From Mesorhizobium sp. L-2-11 (GTDB lineage: Bacteria > Pseudomonadota > Alphaproteobacteria > Rhizobiales > Rhizobiaceae): DNA of 64,000 bases. The stretch covers positions 2,682,001-2,746,000 of the forward strand of contig NZ_AP023257.1 of NCBI RefSeq assembly GCF_016756595.1. Direction: 5' to 3'. Positions 35,440 to 45,503 of this stretch are shown one piece after another (position 1 is the stretch's first letter; every line of letters begins with the position of its first letter). The position numbers were made by a program, and so were the translations under genes. The notes beneath the pieces were generated by a model. That model searched no databases. It saw only the letters and a list, made by a program, of their open reading frames with translations, and was not told where the DNA came from.

Positions 35440-35551
35440 GTCTGCACCGTTTCAGTGAAGGAGACGGCGCGCATCGTGGTACCGGCGCGAGTTGCGCCCT
35501 GGCATTAATCGCGCGGGACACCGGCAGCGACGACAAAAGCGATCCTGCCTC

Positions 35552-36118
35552 TCAATCCTTGGCGCGCTCGACGTAGGCGCCATCGGCCGTCATCACCACC
35601 ACGCGGGTGCCGGCAGTGATGTGCGGCGGCACCAGCGTGCGCACGCCGTTGGACAGCGTCGCCGGCTTGTAGGACGAGGACGCCGTCTGGCCTTTGGTCA
35701 CCGGTTCGGTCTCGACCACCTCGAAGGTAGCGCGCTGCGGCAGCACCAGCGAGATGGCGATGCCATTGTGCTGCGAGATCTGCACCGCCATGCCTTCCTT
35801 GAGAAAGGGCGCCATCTCGCCGACCACGCTTTCCGGCACCGCGACCTGGTCGTAGCTTTCCGGGTTCATGAAATGATAGCCTTCGGCGTCGTGGTAGAGG
35901 AAGGTATGCTCGCGCTCCTCGACATAGGCGCGCTCGACCTGCTCGGTGGTGCGGTAGCGTTCCGAGACCTTCACCCCGTCGGAGATGCGGCGCATGTCGA
36001 GCTGGGTCACCGGCGTGCCCTTGCCCGGATGGATGTTTTCGGCAAAGAGGATCACATAGAGCTTGCCGTCCTTTTCGACGACATTGCCTTTGCGTAGGGA
36101 ACTGGCGATGACCTTCAC
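35552..36118 (-). CDS. efp: Elongation factor P
   Basis: 188 residues, the usual length. Three beta-barrel domains; domain I starts [20 protein letters not shown], with the modified Lys33 at the loop [13 protein letters not shown] binds ribosomes stalled on proline runs and stimulates peptide-bond formation. The start is GTG, since family members begin MKVIASS and no ATG is nearby in frame. The divergent neighbour is epmA, whose product attaches beta-lysine to Lys33. Confidence 0.96.
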   Translation of the reverse strand: MKVIASSLRKGNVVEKDGKLYVILFAENIHPGKGTPVTQLDMRRISDGVKVSERYRTTEQVERAYVEEREHTFLYHDAEGYHFMNPESYDQVAVPESVVGEMAPFLKEGMAVQISQHNGIAISLVLPQRATFEVVETEPVTKGQTASSSYKPATLSNGVRTLVPPHITAGTRVVVMTADGAYVERAKD

Positions 36119-36247
36119 GGGCTTTATTCCTAACAGCGTTGACTGGCCTGGTGGCGCCTGCTGGCGCAAATCGGCTGCGGGAGCCGTCCGCTGCGGCCTA
36201 GCGCATCTTTGCGGCAATCGCCAGTCCTCCATGCAAATCCTGTCGTC

Positions 36248-37291
36248 ATGATCGCCGCCTCGCCCTGGTGGACGCCCGATGTTCACGCCGACCGGCGGCC
36301 GCGGCTGATCCTGCGCAATACCATCACAGCGGCCCTGCGCGACTGGTTTGGCCGCCGCGACTTCGTCGAGGTCGAGACGGCGGCACTGCAGGTCTCGCCC
36401 GGCAACGAGGCCCATCTGTCGGCCTTTGCTACCGAGGTGATCGGCCCGGACGGGCGGCACCTGCCGCTCTATTTGCACACCTCGCCGGAATTCGCCTGCA
36501 AGAAGCTGCTCGCCGCCGGCGAGAAACGCATCTTCAGCCTGAGCGCGGTCTATCGCAACCGCGAGCGCGGCCCATTGCACCATCCATCCTTCACCATGCT
36601 CGAATGGTACCGGGCCGATGAGACCTACGACAGCCTGATGCGCGACTGCGCCGGGCTTGTCGCGCTGGCCGCCGAGCGCGCCGGCACGAAACGCTTCGCC
36701 TTTCGCGGCCGCGAGGCCGATCCGTTCGCCGAGCCGGAACGGTTGAGCGTCGCCGAGGCTTTTGCGCGCTATGCCGGCATCGATCTGTTGGCCACAATCG
36801 CCGCCGACGGCAGCACCGATCGCGAGGCGCTGCACGCGGCTCTGGTCCAGGCGGGTTTGCGCACCGCGCCCGACGACATCTGGGCCGATCTGTTCAGCCG
36901 GGTGATGGTGGAAAAGATCGAGCCGGCGCTGGGGCAGGGGCGCGCCACGATTCTCTACGGCTATCCGATTTCGGAGGCCGCCCTTGCCCGGCCGAGCGCC
37001 GATGACCCGAGGACCGCCGAGCGTTTCGAACTCTATTGCTGCGGCGTCGAGCTGGCCAACGCGTTCGGCGAGCTGACCGACGCCGCCGAGCAGCGCCGGC
37101 GCTTCATCCTCGAGATGGACGAGAAGCAGCGCATCTACGGCGAACGCTATCCGATCGATGAGGATTTCCTCGCCGCCCTGACCATCATGCCGCAGGCGAG
37201 CGGCGCCGCGCTCGGTTTCGACCGGCTGGTGATGCTGGCGACGGGGGCGGGCAGGGTGGAGGATGTGATGTGGACGCCGGTGGCGGAATGA
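36248..37291 (+). CDS. epmA: EF-P lysine aminoacylase (truncated class II lysyl-tRNA synthetase paralogue)
   Basis: 347 residues lacking the N-terminal anticodon-binding domain of LysRS. Class II motif 2 is in [20 protein letters not shown] with [14 protein letters not shown], and motif 3 in [12 protein letters not shown]. It activates (R)-beta-lysine and transfers it to Lys33 of EF-P. The ATG at 36248 ([12 protein letters not shown]) gives the normal family start. It lies 129 bases from efp in the opposite direction, a functional pair. No epmB is visible in the window. Confidence 0.94.
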   Translation: MIAASPWWTPDVHADRRPRLILRNTITAALRDWFGRRDFVEVETAALQVSPGNEAHLSAFATEVIGPDGRHLPLYLHTSPEFACKKLLAAGEKRIFSLSAVYRNRERGPLHHPSFTMLEWYRADETYDSLMRDCAGLVALAAERAGTKRFAFRGREADPFAEPERLSVAEAFARYAGIDLLATIAADGSTDREALHAALVQAGLRTAPDDIWADLFSRVMVEKIEPALGQGRATILYGYPISEAALARPSADDPRTAERFELYCCGVELANAFGELTDAAEQRRRFILEMDEKQRIYGERYPIDEDFLAALTIMPQASGAALGFDRLVMLATGAGRVEDVMWTPVAE

Positions 37292-37310
37292 GGCGAGGCC
37301 TGTGCTCCAC

Positions 37311-37476
37311 GGCGCCCCCCTCTGTCCTGCCGGACATCTCCCCCTCAAGGGGGGAGATTGGCTGACCGCAACGCGGCACCTCGTCCTTCAACGTCGGCGA
37401 TTGAGGGCCGGAGCGACGCGAAGGCGTAATCTCCCCCCAAGTGGGGGAGATGTCCGGCAGGACAGAGGGGGGCGCC
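37311..37476. repeat. Long perfect inverted repeat, family B
   Basis: 33-base arms at 37311-37343 (GGCGCCCCCCTCTGTCCTGC start) and 37444-37476 are exact reverse complements around a 100-base centre. Lies between the convergent epmA and DUF922 genes and could end both transcripts. Confidence 0.85.
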
Positions 37477-37495
37477 TCGCTCAGGCCTCACAATA

Positions 37496-38092
37496 TTACC
37501 GCCCCATCAGCAAATTAACGATCAGCTGCTGCAGATTGCCGCGCGGGGCGAATTCTACCCGGTCGAAATCTCGGCTTGCCTGCCGCTGTGCCTGGGAGAG
37601 TTCGGCAAGCCGCCTGGTCATTTCGGTCCTGATCTTTTTGCAGCCGGGATCGTCGGGGACGGACAGGCCGATGGTCGCCGTCTCGATCTTGCGGACCATG
37701 TCGACGATGATGTCGCCATGCACCTTTTCGTGGGCGGCGAGGCCAGCGGCAAAAACGTCCCAGCTCTTCTGCACTGCGGCCGGCACCGGCCCGGACGTTT
37801 TGGGCAAGGTGTAGGTTATGATGAGTTTTGGCCGCGCCGACACCAGCACGCAGGCGTTGCCTTGCCGCTGATAGTCCCTGACCCAGGTCAGCTTGAAATT
37901 GGTATAGGCCATGGCGCGGACCCTGCTTTTGCCGATCGTCGGCCCGCGCTCGCCCATCGACGCATGGAGCTGGGGACCGGTCTGCCCTGAAACGGCATAG
38001 GTCTCGACCTTCTCGACCGGCTTCCAGCCCGCCTGCGCCGGCGATGTCAGCAAGATGGCCAGGAGCAGGTACGTCAGAACGGCTGTTTTCAC
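37496..38092 (-). CDS. DUF922 family putative secreted zinc protease
   Basis: 198 residues with a signal peptide (about 1-21, ending SPAQA). The zinc motif HEKVH is at 121-125 (HExxH). YTNFKLTW and ARPKLIITYTLPK precede it as in the family. Predicted periplasmic metalloprotease; substrate unknown. Confidence 0.85.
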   Translation of the reverse strand: MKTAVLTYLLLAILLTSPAQAGWKPVEKVETYAVSGQTGPQLHASMGERGPTIGKSRVRAMAYTNFKLTWVRDYQRQGNACVLVSARPKLIITYTLPKTSGPVPAAVQKSWDVFAAGLAAHEKVHGDIIVDMVRKIETATIGLSVPDDPGCKKIRTEMTRRLAELSQAQRQASRDFDRVEFAPRGNLQQLIVNLLMGR

Positions 38093-38292
38093 GCGAATCC
38101 CCCGGGCGAAGACAATGTTGGCGAATTCGCAATCACTCGGACGAGCGCGAATATCGGCTGCAAAGCCACTACACCAGTCTGCGTGGGGTCATCAACGCGT
38201 GACCGCCGACGAAGCGTTGGAGAATGAGCGACGCTGATCGAACTGCGTGGGCGCCGGAGCAAGACCTGGCGTCGGCGGTGGTCGCCCTCACT

Positions 38293-40275
38293 TCACGGTT
38301 GCGACTTCGAAAACAACGCGCGCTCGACCGGCGGCTCCAGAGTTTGCGCAAAGGGCGTCGCCATGTGGTGGCGGTCGCGGTAGGCCAGCTTGCCGTCGAT
38401 GAAGACACGGCAGGTCCTAGCGTCGCAGAACCGGTCGGTCATGTCGATGTAGGTCGCGTTGGGCACGGCGCGCACGATGTCGCGCTCTACCGCGGCGACG
38501 GCGTCGTTGGCGGCGTCGGCTCGCGGCGCGTCACATACCGACGGCGTCTGTCCGCGCCACAGCGCGCGGGCCACGCAGGTGTCGGCGAACATGCTGTTGA
38601 ACGGCACATCGCGGATGAAGGCGACCTTCAGCCCGGCCTGGCTGAACGCCTCCAGCGTTGCGCGAAGGCCGGCCTGCCAGTCCTGATCCAGGCTGCCGGA
38701 TTGCTGCGCGTCGGGCGACAGTTTGCGCGAGGTGGTCAGCGAAATCTCCGAGATCACCACCAGGCTCGGGCGCAGGGCGATGATCTGCTTGATCGATTGC
38801 TCGCGCCATTGATCGCACTCGGTATAGTCGCGCTTCAGCTTCGAGCTCCAGACCGTCAGCCGCGAGGCCCGGCAGGCGGATTTGAGCCAGGTGACGACCT
38901 TGTAGTCGTTCTTCTTCGCCGCTTCGATCAGCGGCGTCGACCAGTGATCGGCATGCGAATCGCCGAACAGCGCGATCGAGCGCTCGGCGTTCTTGGCGCC
39001 GAACTCGCAGGGCTTCGGCGTGACGGTCTCGTAGTCGAGAACACAGCCCTCCCTGGCGCGCGCGGTGGAGGGCTGCGCGGCAGTTTCGGCAATGATTCGT
39101 TGTGAGGGATCGAGGCCGTCCACGGCAAGGCGCGCATTGGCGTAAGTCGCCATGACGCCGGCACCGGTCAGCATTGCGGCGGGGATCAGCGCGCGCGCCG
39201 CGTTCGCCATCAGCCAGCCATTGCGACGGATCGGGTTTTCGATGAAATTATAGGTGAAGAGCGACAGCGCCAGCGTCAATGCCGCGCAGGCAAGCCGCCC
39301 GGGCCAGGACAGGTCGGGCACCATCATCGTCGCATAGACGATGACCGGCCAGTGCCAGAGATAGAGCGAGTAGGAAAGTTTCCCCAGCCATTGCAGGGGC
39401 GGCAGCGCCAGCATGGCGCTCGGCCCTCTTTGGACATTGCCGGAGCCGCTGAGCAGCAAGAGCCCGGTGCCGGCCACCGGCACCACCGCCGCGAAGCCGG
39501 GGAAGGGGGTGTCCTGCTCGCTGAAGGTCAGATAGGCACCGGCGATCAGCGCCAGGCCAAGCCATGCCAGTGCTGCGCCCAGTTGCGGGCGCTCTCGCCA
39601 GAATTTTGCCGGCGCCATCGTCGCCAGGCCGCCGGCGGCGAATTCCCAGGCCCTGAGCGGCGAGAAATAGAAGGCCCAGGGCTGCGCCACAGTGGTGAGC
39701 CAGGCGCAGACGGCGAACGACACCGCGCCGGTGATGCCGATCACCAGGATCGCAGTGCGCTTGCCCGGGCGCAGCCATGCCGCCAGCAGAAGCAGCCCCG
39801 GCCATACGAAATAGAACTGCTCCTCGACCGAGAGCGACCAGAAGTGGATGAAGGGGTTGTTCGCCGCATCGGGGGCGAAATAGTCGAACGACCAGCGGAT
39901 CAGCCAGAAATTGATCGCATAGGCCGAGGCATACATGGCGCCTTTCGAATAGAGCGACTGTTCGTCCGGCGACAGGATGAAGTAGCCGGCGACCAGCGTG
40001 GCGAAGATGACGAACAGCGAGGCCGGCAGCAGGCGCCGGGCGCGCCTGGCATAGAACCGCCACAGGTCCAGCCTGCCGTCCTCGGCGATTTCCCGCAGCA
40101 GCTGGCCGGTGATCAGGTAGCCGGAGATGACGAAGAAGATGTCGACGCCAGTGAAGCCGCCGGGCAGGTCCGACAGACCAAAATGGAACGCGACGACGCC
40201 GGACACCGCCAACGCACGCAGCCCTTCGATATCGGGCCGAAACGATGCTGACACGGCAAAACCTCGCGAAGTCAT
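38293..40275 (-). CDS. Acyltransferase 3 - SGNH fusion (OafA/YrhL type)
   Basis: 660 residues from MTSRGFAVSASF. The N-terminal ~370 residues form the 10-helix Acyl_transf_3 domain (RPDIEGLRALAVSGVVAFHF with the catalytic His; FFVISGYLITG; FWSLSVEEQFYFVWP). The C-terminal SGNH domain has GDSHADHW and DRHHMATPFA (block V His). Such proteins O-acetylate surface or exported polysaccharides such as LPS O-antigen or exopolysaccharide. Single gene here. Confidence 0.93.
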   Translation of the reverse strand: MTSRGFAVSASFRPDIEGLRALAVSGVVAFHFGLSDLPGGFTGVDIFFVISGYLITGQLLREIAEDGRLDLWRFYARRARRLLPASLFVIFATLVAGYFILSPDEQSLYSKGAMYASAYAINFWLIRWSFDYFAPDAANNPFIHFWSLSVEEQFYFVWPGLLLLAAWLRPGKRTAILVIGITGAVSFAVCAWLTTVAQPWAFYFSPLRAWEFAAGGLATMAPAKFWRERPQLGAALAWLGLALIAGAYLTFSEQDTPFPGFAAVVPVAGTGLLLLSGSGNVQRGPSAMLALPPLQWLGKLSYSLYLWHWPVIVYATMMVPDLSWPGRLACAALTLALSLFTYNFIENPIRRNGWLMANAARALIPAAMLTGAGVMATYANARLAVDGLDPSQRIIAETAAQPSTARAREGCVLDYETVTPKPCEFGAKNAERSIALFGDSHADHWSTPLIEAAKKNDYKVVTWLKSACRASRLTVWSSKLKRDYTECDQWREQSIKQIIALRPSLVVISEISLTTSRKLSPDAQQSGSLDQDWQAGLRATLEAFSQAGLKVAFIRDVPFNSMFADTCVARALWRGQTPSVCDAPRADAANDAVAAVERDIVRAVPNATYIDMTDRFCDARTCRVFIDGKLAYRDRHHMATPFAQTLEPPVERALFSKSQP

Positions 40276-40712
40276 TGAAAAGCCACCCGTGCGAAGACTC
40301 GACGCAATGCATTGATATTGCAATGCAACAAATCTAACGCAGTGCAACATAAGTGGAAGTTTGCGGGGCGCAGCGCGGGTGTGCTTGTCGGCGTGACCTC
40401 AGCAAGCGCCGCGCCAGCGCTGCCATCCGCATCCGCTGCGGCGGCGCGGGATTGGAGCACAAAGAGACAATTTAGCCGGGGGCACGGCGGGCGGGAGGCG
40501 TGCGAATTTGACTGGCGCCCGCTCTATCTGTTCGTTTTAGCCGCATTTCTGCAACGCCAAGTGATTCCACTTGGCTGCAAAAATACTCTAACGGGCCCAA
40601 TCTCAGGTTTTAGGAGGAGCCCGCCGCTCGCGCGCCGGGCTCCCCCTTAAAGCGCACCCTCGGGTCAGGCCCGAGGGCATGCTTTTGGGCGACATGCACT
40701 AGTCGTCACCGA
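40276..40712. other. Intergenic region with two hairpins
   Basis: 437 bases with no supportable gene. Holds the upstream region of the acyltransferase gene on the left and the terminator-like hairpins of the SPW gene on the right. Confidence 0.55.
40657..40677 (-). terminator. Hairpin downstream of the SPW gene
   Basis: CCCTCGGG-TCAGG-CCCGAGGG is a perfect 8-base stem 36 bases after the SPW stop. A second GC-rich stem (GGAGCC/GGCTCC, 40617-40643) follows. The run of T on the minus strand is short, so terminator strength is uncertain. Confidence 0.55.
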
Positions 40713-41075
40713 TCACGCATGTGCTGGCGGATGGTGACGGGAGTCCCAGACGGCCCAGGCCGATGCCGCAACCACCAGCACGCCGAGGACAACGTGGGTC
40801 GCCATCGCGTTGGCGTTTGCCACGAAGCCGAGCAGCCAGGGCGAGGCGATCAGCCAGAGCCCGACGACAAGGTTCACCCACTCTTCCCATTCGGCGAATA
40901 CTGAAAGCGCCGCGAGAGCCAGGGCGCCGAGCACGACCGCGGCGATCCAGGCGTTCCAGGCAGCAGCGGTTTCAGCAGCGAAGCCGATAACCCAGGGTGA
41001 GATGAACAGGCATGCCGCAAGGATCAGGTTGATCCAATCCTGGGCCTTCTTTCCTTCCATCAGATCGTTTGCCAT
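40713..41075 (-). CDS. SPW repeat membrane protein
   Basis: 120 residues from MANDLMEGKKAQDWINLI. Two SPW repeats (LFISPWVIGF and LIASPWLLGF) each start a pair of membrane helices, four in all. The function is unknown. A good GGAGGTTGTC site precedes the ATG. Confidence 0.9.
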   Translation of the reverse strand: MANDLMEGKKAQDWINLILAACLFISPWVIGFAAETAAAWNAWIAAVVLGALALAALSVFAEWEEWVNLVVGLWLIASPWLLGFVANANAMATHVVLGVLVVAASAWAVWDSRHHPPAHA

Positions 41076-41404
41076 GACAACCTCCACAGATGAAGCTTGA
41101 CCAAAGCACCACGTCGCGTGCAACGCACGCTTAGTCATTGATATATCGCGCTTTCGGCGGCTTTCAAGGAGTGGCTACGGGGCGGCCGGTTACGCACTGG
41201 GAGCCGGGCGTGATCACGCACGAAGCATTTTTTCGTCAGGATCGGCTGAGACTGGAGGCGAAGGGAACCTATCGCGGGCCGGCGCCCCGTCGAGCCCGTG
41301 ATTCCGGTCCTGCCGATCCCAAGGTCGTCGAATCCGGGGCACCGCAAACGTGGTACGGTCGGATGAAAAAGATAGAGCCCCATCCATTAGGGAGGGATGA
41401 GACT
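41076..41404. other. Gene-free region between SPW and a small secreted protein gene
   Basis: 329 bases. No coding sequence, repeat or clear signal that I can support. Confidence 0.4.
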
Positions 41405-41650
41405 CTAGAAATCGAAATAGATCGCCGGAGGATACGGGCTGGACGCATTCTTGTCGGCCGGCGCTGCCTTCGCACCAGTCGAAGCAGTAATCCCGCTCGT
41501 GGACTTGTTGTCGAGCGGCGGCCGGTTTTTCTCGGCTGTCGCCGCTTTCGCATCGGTGGCGACGACTTTCGTCTTGGCCTCAACCGTCTTGGCCTCAACG
41601 GTTTGCGATAGCGCGAGCACCGCGAGAAGTGCAGACAAGGCAAGTCTCAT
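41405..41650 (-). CDS. Small secreted hypothetical protein, 81 residues
   Basis: A signal peptide (1-20, MRLALSALLAVLALSQTVEA) follows GGAGGGACCTCGTC. The mature part is Lys/Ala/Thr-rich, with a duplicated KTVEAKTVEAKT segment and a C-terminal PYPPAIYFDF. No family recognised. Confidence 0.6.
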   Translation of the reverse strand: MRLALSALLAVLALSQTVEAKTVEAKTKVVATDAKAATAEKNRPPLDNKSTSGITASTGAKAAPADKNASSPYPPAIYFDF

Positions 41651-41829
41651 GACGAGGTCCCTCCAAGGTTAACGTAAGGTTAACCCCGGCCGCCGGCCCG
41701 AACACGGCCGCTGTGTGGAAGGACGTGGAATTCTCCGGAATTCCTGTAATATTAGCTTGTGGAAAAGTACAGTGGGAGCAGGTGCCGGCGCGTGCTATCT
41801 TCGCGGTGGCATAAAGGGGCGGGGTAGGG

Positions 41830-42759
41830 ATGGCACAGCATATCGCGCAGAAATTGCGGCTGACTGCGGCCCTGCTGGGGACCGTCACCCGCAAGGACCT
41901 TGCGGCGGCGTTCCGGGGCGTCAACCCGAAGACGGCGTTCGATCTCGGCCGCGCCGACAAATGGCTGCAGGGACGCGCCCAGCCACGCGAGCTCAGCGTC
42001 TACGACGACTGGACGAAGCTGCTCAAACTGGAACAACCCGGCGCCTGGATCGCCGAGAGCGACCTGCCAGGTTTTACCGCGGCGATCTGTGCTCGCCACG
42101 GCATCGACAGGGCCGAACTGGAGCGCCGCGCCGGTGCGCATTTCGAGATCGCTGCCGGGCATGAGGAACGGAGCCTTGGATTGGCCCTTGCCGGAACCTA
42201 CGCTTGTTATTCGAGCGCCTTGTCGCCCTATTATCGCGGCCAGCTGATCAAGGGCAGCCTGTCGATTGAGGCCGGGCCGGGGGCGCACGGCCTGACCGCC
42301 GCCTATCGCGAGGCCTTGCCGACCGGGCAGCTGCTGCTCGGTGGGCAGATGACGTCGGCAAAACGCGGGCTTTATGCGCATCTGAAGGAAGCCAGCGGCG
42401 AAGCGCAATTCTTCTTATGCCTGTTTCCGCACTCGCGGCCGGGCAGCGTGCTTGGCGGCTATTTGTGCGGCACCACCATCATCGGCCCGGAGCCGCAGCC
42501 GTCGCTGACCCGGATCCTGATGGTCCGCTTGCGCAATCCGGCGCCCCCGAGTTGGGGCGGATATCTGCCGCCCGACGGGTCGATCGCCGCCGATCTGGCA
42601 TCGCTTGGCCTGTCCGTCGAGCAGACGGAAGCGGTTGACCGACAGCTGGCGCAATTCCTCGTCGGAGACAGCAACGGCGGCGCCTGCCAGATCCCGCCGG
42701 CCGACTTTCGCGCCATCGTCGAGGTGTTCGACCGTCATTGGCTGAGCCATTCCGCCTGA
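41830..42759 (+). CDS. Hypothetical protein, 309 residues
   Basis: MAQHIAQKLRLTAALLGTVT starts after GGGGCGGGGTAGGG. The first ~100 residues look like a DNA-binding or scaffold module (RKDLAAAFRGVNPKTAFDLG; RADKWLQGRAQPRELSVYDD). The rest contains CYSSALSPYYRGQLIKGSLS and is likely a separate globular domain. No membrane helices and no catalytic motif seen. I do not recognise a family. Confidence 0.65.
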   Translation: MAQHIAQKLRLTAALLGTVTRKDLAAAFRGVNPKTAFDLGRADKWLQGRAQPRELSVYDDWTKLLKLEQPGAWIAESDLPGFTAAICARHGIDRAELERRAGAHFEIAAGHEERSLGLALAGTYACYSSALSPYYRGQLIKGSLSIEAGPGAHGLTAAYREALPTGQLLLGGQMTSAKRGLYAHLKEASGEAQFFLCLFPHSRPGSVLGGYLCGTTIIGPEPQPSLTRILMVRLRNPAPPSWGGYLPPDGSIAADLASLGLSVEQTEAVDRQLAQFLVGDSNGGACQIPPADFRAIVEVFDRHWLSHSA

Positions 42760-42927
42760 CCCAGGGCTGCCTGACTCCCGGCTGAGGAGAGACGACGACC
42801 CTTGTCGCTCGTCGCTCGCGTCGGGCTCGCTGGCACGAAGGTGGGGACGTTGCATGCCGGCTCAATATGCCTGATCATGGTCATGGCGGGGTGGAGGCAT
42901 CAAGTGGCGGCCAATCGGCGAAACGGC

Positions 42928-44955
42928 ATGCATCCGTCGGAGCCAGGGCTGGTGGGCGTTGTTTCCGCTGCCATGGCGCTGCCGCGCATGTCGCTGCCCA
43001 CCGTCGCGACCGTCGTGGCGGCGGTTGCGGCCCTGTATTTCGGGCGCGAGGTTTTCCTGCCGATCGCAATCGCTCTTCTGTTGACCTTTGCGCTTGCACC
43101 CTTGGTTTCGGCACTCAAACGGCTCGGCATTCCCCGTCTTCCTGCGGTCATCGCCAGTGTGCTGGGCGCATTCACCGTCCTTGCGCTTTTCTCCTTCATT
43201 GTCGCCACGCAGGTCAGCGAACTGGCGCAGAACATCCCGCTTTACCAGTCGAATATCCTGACCAAAGTGCGATCCCTGAAGGAGACCGGCGTCGGCGGCG
43301 GCGTCATCGCCAGGCTGAGCGAGGCGATCGAACGCGTTGGCCAGGAACTCGACAGCCAGGAAACTTCACCGCCGGCCGCGGATCAGCCACGGCGCGAGCC
43401 GGTGCCTGTCGAGATCATCGCACGCGAAAGGCCGCTCCAGGTCCTGCAGAACCTGATCGGCCCGCTGATCAGCCCGCTGGCATCGGCCGGCCTGATCGTC
43501 GTCGTCGTCATATTCATGCTGCTCGAGCGCGAGGATCTGCGCGATCGTTTCATACGCCTCGTCGGCTACGGCGACCTTCATCGGACCACCGAGGCGCTTC
43601 AGGAAGCGGGCAAGCGGGTCGGCCGATATCTGCTCATGCAATTGGTCGTGAATATCGTCTATGCCATACCGGTTACAGCAGGGCTTTGGGTTCTCGGCAT
43701 ACCCAATGCACTGCTGTGGGGATTGCTGGCGCTGGCACTGCGCTTTGTTCCCTATATCGGCCCGATCATTGGTGCGCTGCTGCCGCTGTTCCTGGCGCTT
43801 GCCGTTGCGCCCGGCTGGTCGCTCGTGCTGTGGACCGCCGGGCTGTTCGTGGCCATGGAAATGATTACCGGCAACGTCGTCGAACCGTGGCTCTACGGCT
43901 CGCGCACCGGGCTTTCGCCATTGGCCATCATCGTTGCGGCTATCTTCTGGACATGGCTCTGGGGCCCGCTGGGCCTGGTCCTGTCGACGCCGCTCACGGT
44001 CTGCCTCGTCGTGCTCGGCAGGCACGTGCCGCAGTTCGAATTCCTCGACGTTCTGTTCGGCAACGAACCGGTGCTTGAGCCCCACGCCCGGCTCTACCAA
44101 CGGCTGCTGGCCGGCGATCCAGAGGAAGCCACGGATCACGCCGAGGAGATGCTGGAGGAAAAATATCTGTTCGAATTCTATGACAAGGTCGCCATTCCCG
44201 CACTGCTGCTCGGCGAGCAGGATCGCGTGCGGGGCGTCATGGGCGATGAGCAAAGACGGCGGGTGGCGGCCAGCGCGCAGATGCTGGTGGCGAACCTCGA
44301 CGACAGCGCACGGGAGGAAGCAGAGGAGGACGATGATCCGGCCACAGTCGAGCCTGCCACGGCGGACAAGGACAAGGACAAGGACAAGGACAAGGACAAG
44401 GACAAGGACAAGGACAAGGACAAGGACAAGGACAAGCAGGCTCAGGCGGAGGGCGAGGACGACACTGAGCTGCCGGATGGCACTGACATGTCGGTGCTGT
44501 GTGCCGGCGGCCGCGGCGAACTCGACGATGCCGCCGCCGCCATGCTGGCGCAGGTGCTCGAAGTCCAGGGGGCGACGGTCTCGAAGGCTAGCTTTGCCGA
44601 TATGGATCCGACTGGCATTCGCCGGCTCGAGCTCGACGCCGTCGATACCGTTGTGGTCGGATTCCTGAACCTCGACTCGGTCAAGCACGCCCGTTTCCTG
44701 GTTCGTCGGCTGAAACGTGCCAAGGCGGCGCTGCGGGTAGGCATCGTGTTCTGGTCGGAGGACGGCGACGACAAAGAGACAGAAGTCGAGTTGGCCAATG
44801 ACATCAACGCCGATTTTGTGGCGTTTGGCATGGTCGAAGCCGTTCTGGGCGCATTGTCGAGCGACCCGCCGGTTGCGCTGAAGGTCGCTGCCAAGCGCCG
44901 CATGCGCCGCCGGCCGCGCCCTGCCAAGAAAGCGCCGCTTGCCGCTGCAAAATGA
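42928..44955 (+). CDS. AI-2E family transporter with extended C-terminus and (Asp-Lys)12 tract
   Basis: About 675 residues; the start is uncertain (42802, 42928 or 42973). The membrane domain of ~8 helices (YFGREVFLPIAIALLLTFAL; RFVPYIGPIIGALLPLFLAL; GLSPLAIIVAAIFWTWLWGP) is typical of the AI-2E/TqsA family. The last ~270 residues are soluble: a helical part, then 12 copies of the hexamer GACAAG encoding (Asp-Lys)12, then a Rossmann-like segment (ALRVGIVFWSEDGDD) and a basic tail (RRMRRRPRPAKKAP). Relatives with this tail occur in rhizobia. Partial copies of the gene's 3' end lie at 47249, 57495 and 59431. Confidence 0.85.
   Translation: MHPSEPGLVGVVSAAMALPRMSLPTVATVVAAVAALYFGREVFLPIAIALLLTFALAPLVSALKRLGIPRLPAVIASVLGAFTVLALFSFIVATQVSELAQNIPLYQSNILTKVRSLKETGVGGGVIARLSEAIERVGQELDSQETSPPAADQPRREPVPVEIIARERPLQVLQNLIGPLISPLASAGLIVVVVIFMLLEREDLRDRFIRLVGYGDLHRTTEALQEAGKRVGRYLLMQLVVNIVYAIPVTAGLWVLGIPNALLWGLLALALRFVPYIGPIIGALLPLFLALAVAPGWSLVLWTAGLFVAMEMITGNVVEPWLYGSRTGLSPLAIIVAAIFWTWLWGPLGLVLSTPLTVCLVVLGRHVPQFEFLDVLFGNEPVLEPHARLYQRLLAGDPEEATDHAEEMLEEKYLFEFYDKVAIPALLLGEQDRVRGVMGDEQRRRVAASAQMLVANLDDSAREEAEEDDDPATVEPATADKDKDKDKDKDKDKDKDKDKDKDKQAQAEGEDDTELPDGTDMSVLCAGGRGELDDAAAAMLAQVLEVQGATVSKASFADMDPTGIRRLELDAVDTVVVGFLNLDSVKHARFLVRRLKRAKAALRVGIVFWSEDGDDKETEVELANDINADFVAFGMVEAVLGALSSDPPVALKVAAKRRMRRRPRPAKKAPLAAAK
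44365..44436 (+). repeat. Coding hexanucleotide repeat (GACAAG)12
   Basis: Twelve perfect tandem copies inside the AI-2E transporter gene, encoding (Asp-Lys)12. Six-base units keep the frame, so slippage would change linker length without breaking the protein. Confidence 0.95.
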
Positions 44956-45503
44956 GCGCGGAACAGGGCGGCGAGCGCGCGGGCCTCATAATCATCTCTC
45001 GGCGCATTCCAACGGCGATCAGAGCGTCCGCGATCGCGCCGGATACTCCTGGCAGGGCAGCTTCTTCACGAAAAATGGCTCGAAGGCGAATTCTGCCACT
45101 CCGAGACTCGCGACAAACCGCACATCCTGCTTGAAGGATCAGAGGTGGCATTAGTTGCCGATTTCGCGATACCCAAACTCGTCGTGATTCAGCGCTTTGT
45201 GCTCAAGGTCGCCTCGACGTGCGCCGGTCTGTCGGCAGTTACGGCGACGTGCAGATCGTCAATTTCGATTGGCAGGGACGGGATTTTGGCACAACGCTGT
45301 TGGAAAAAAGGTCGCGGCCGTGCAAAGTGACGCAAGGTTGAACTGAACTCTCAGCAAGACGGCCTGTGTTCCCGATGGCTCTGCCGCTCCGTGACGCGGG
45401 CTCGTCCTACTCCTGATATCGCGCAGCCGCTTCCAGCGTTGGCGGTGTCGAGCGAAGTGCATGACTGAGACTGAGGCTCCCACGCAAAGCACAGGCGACC
45501 AAG
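44956..45503. other. Intergenic debris after the AI-2E gene
   Basis: 548 bases. The first ~50 bases are repeated at 47270-47323. Then protein-like pieces in different frames (QLLHEKWLEGEFCHSETRDK; GSYGDVQIVNFDWQGRDFG) suggest a decayed gene that I cannot identify. Confidence 0.4.

Noticed and set aside
36118..37348. Long minus-strand extension upstream of efp
   Set aside because: It is antisense to epmA; the family start and length show efp begins at the GTG at 36118.
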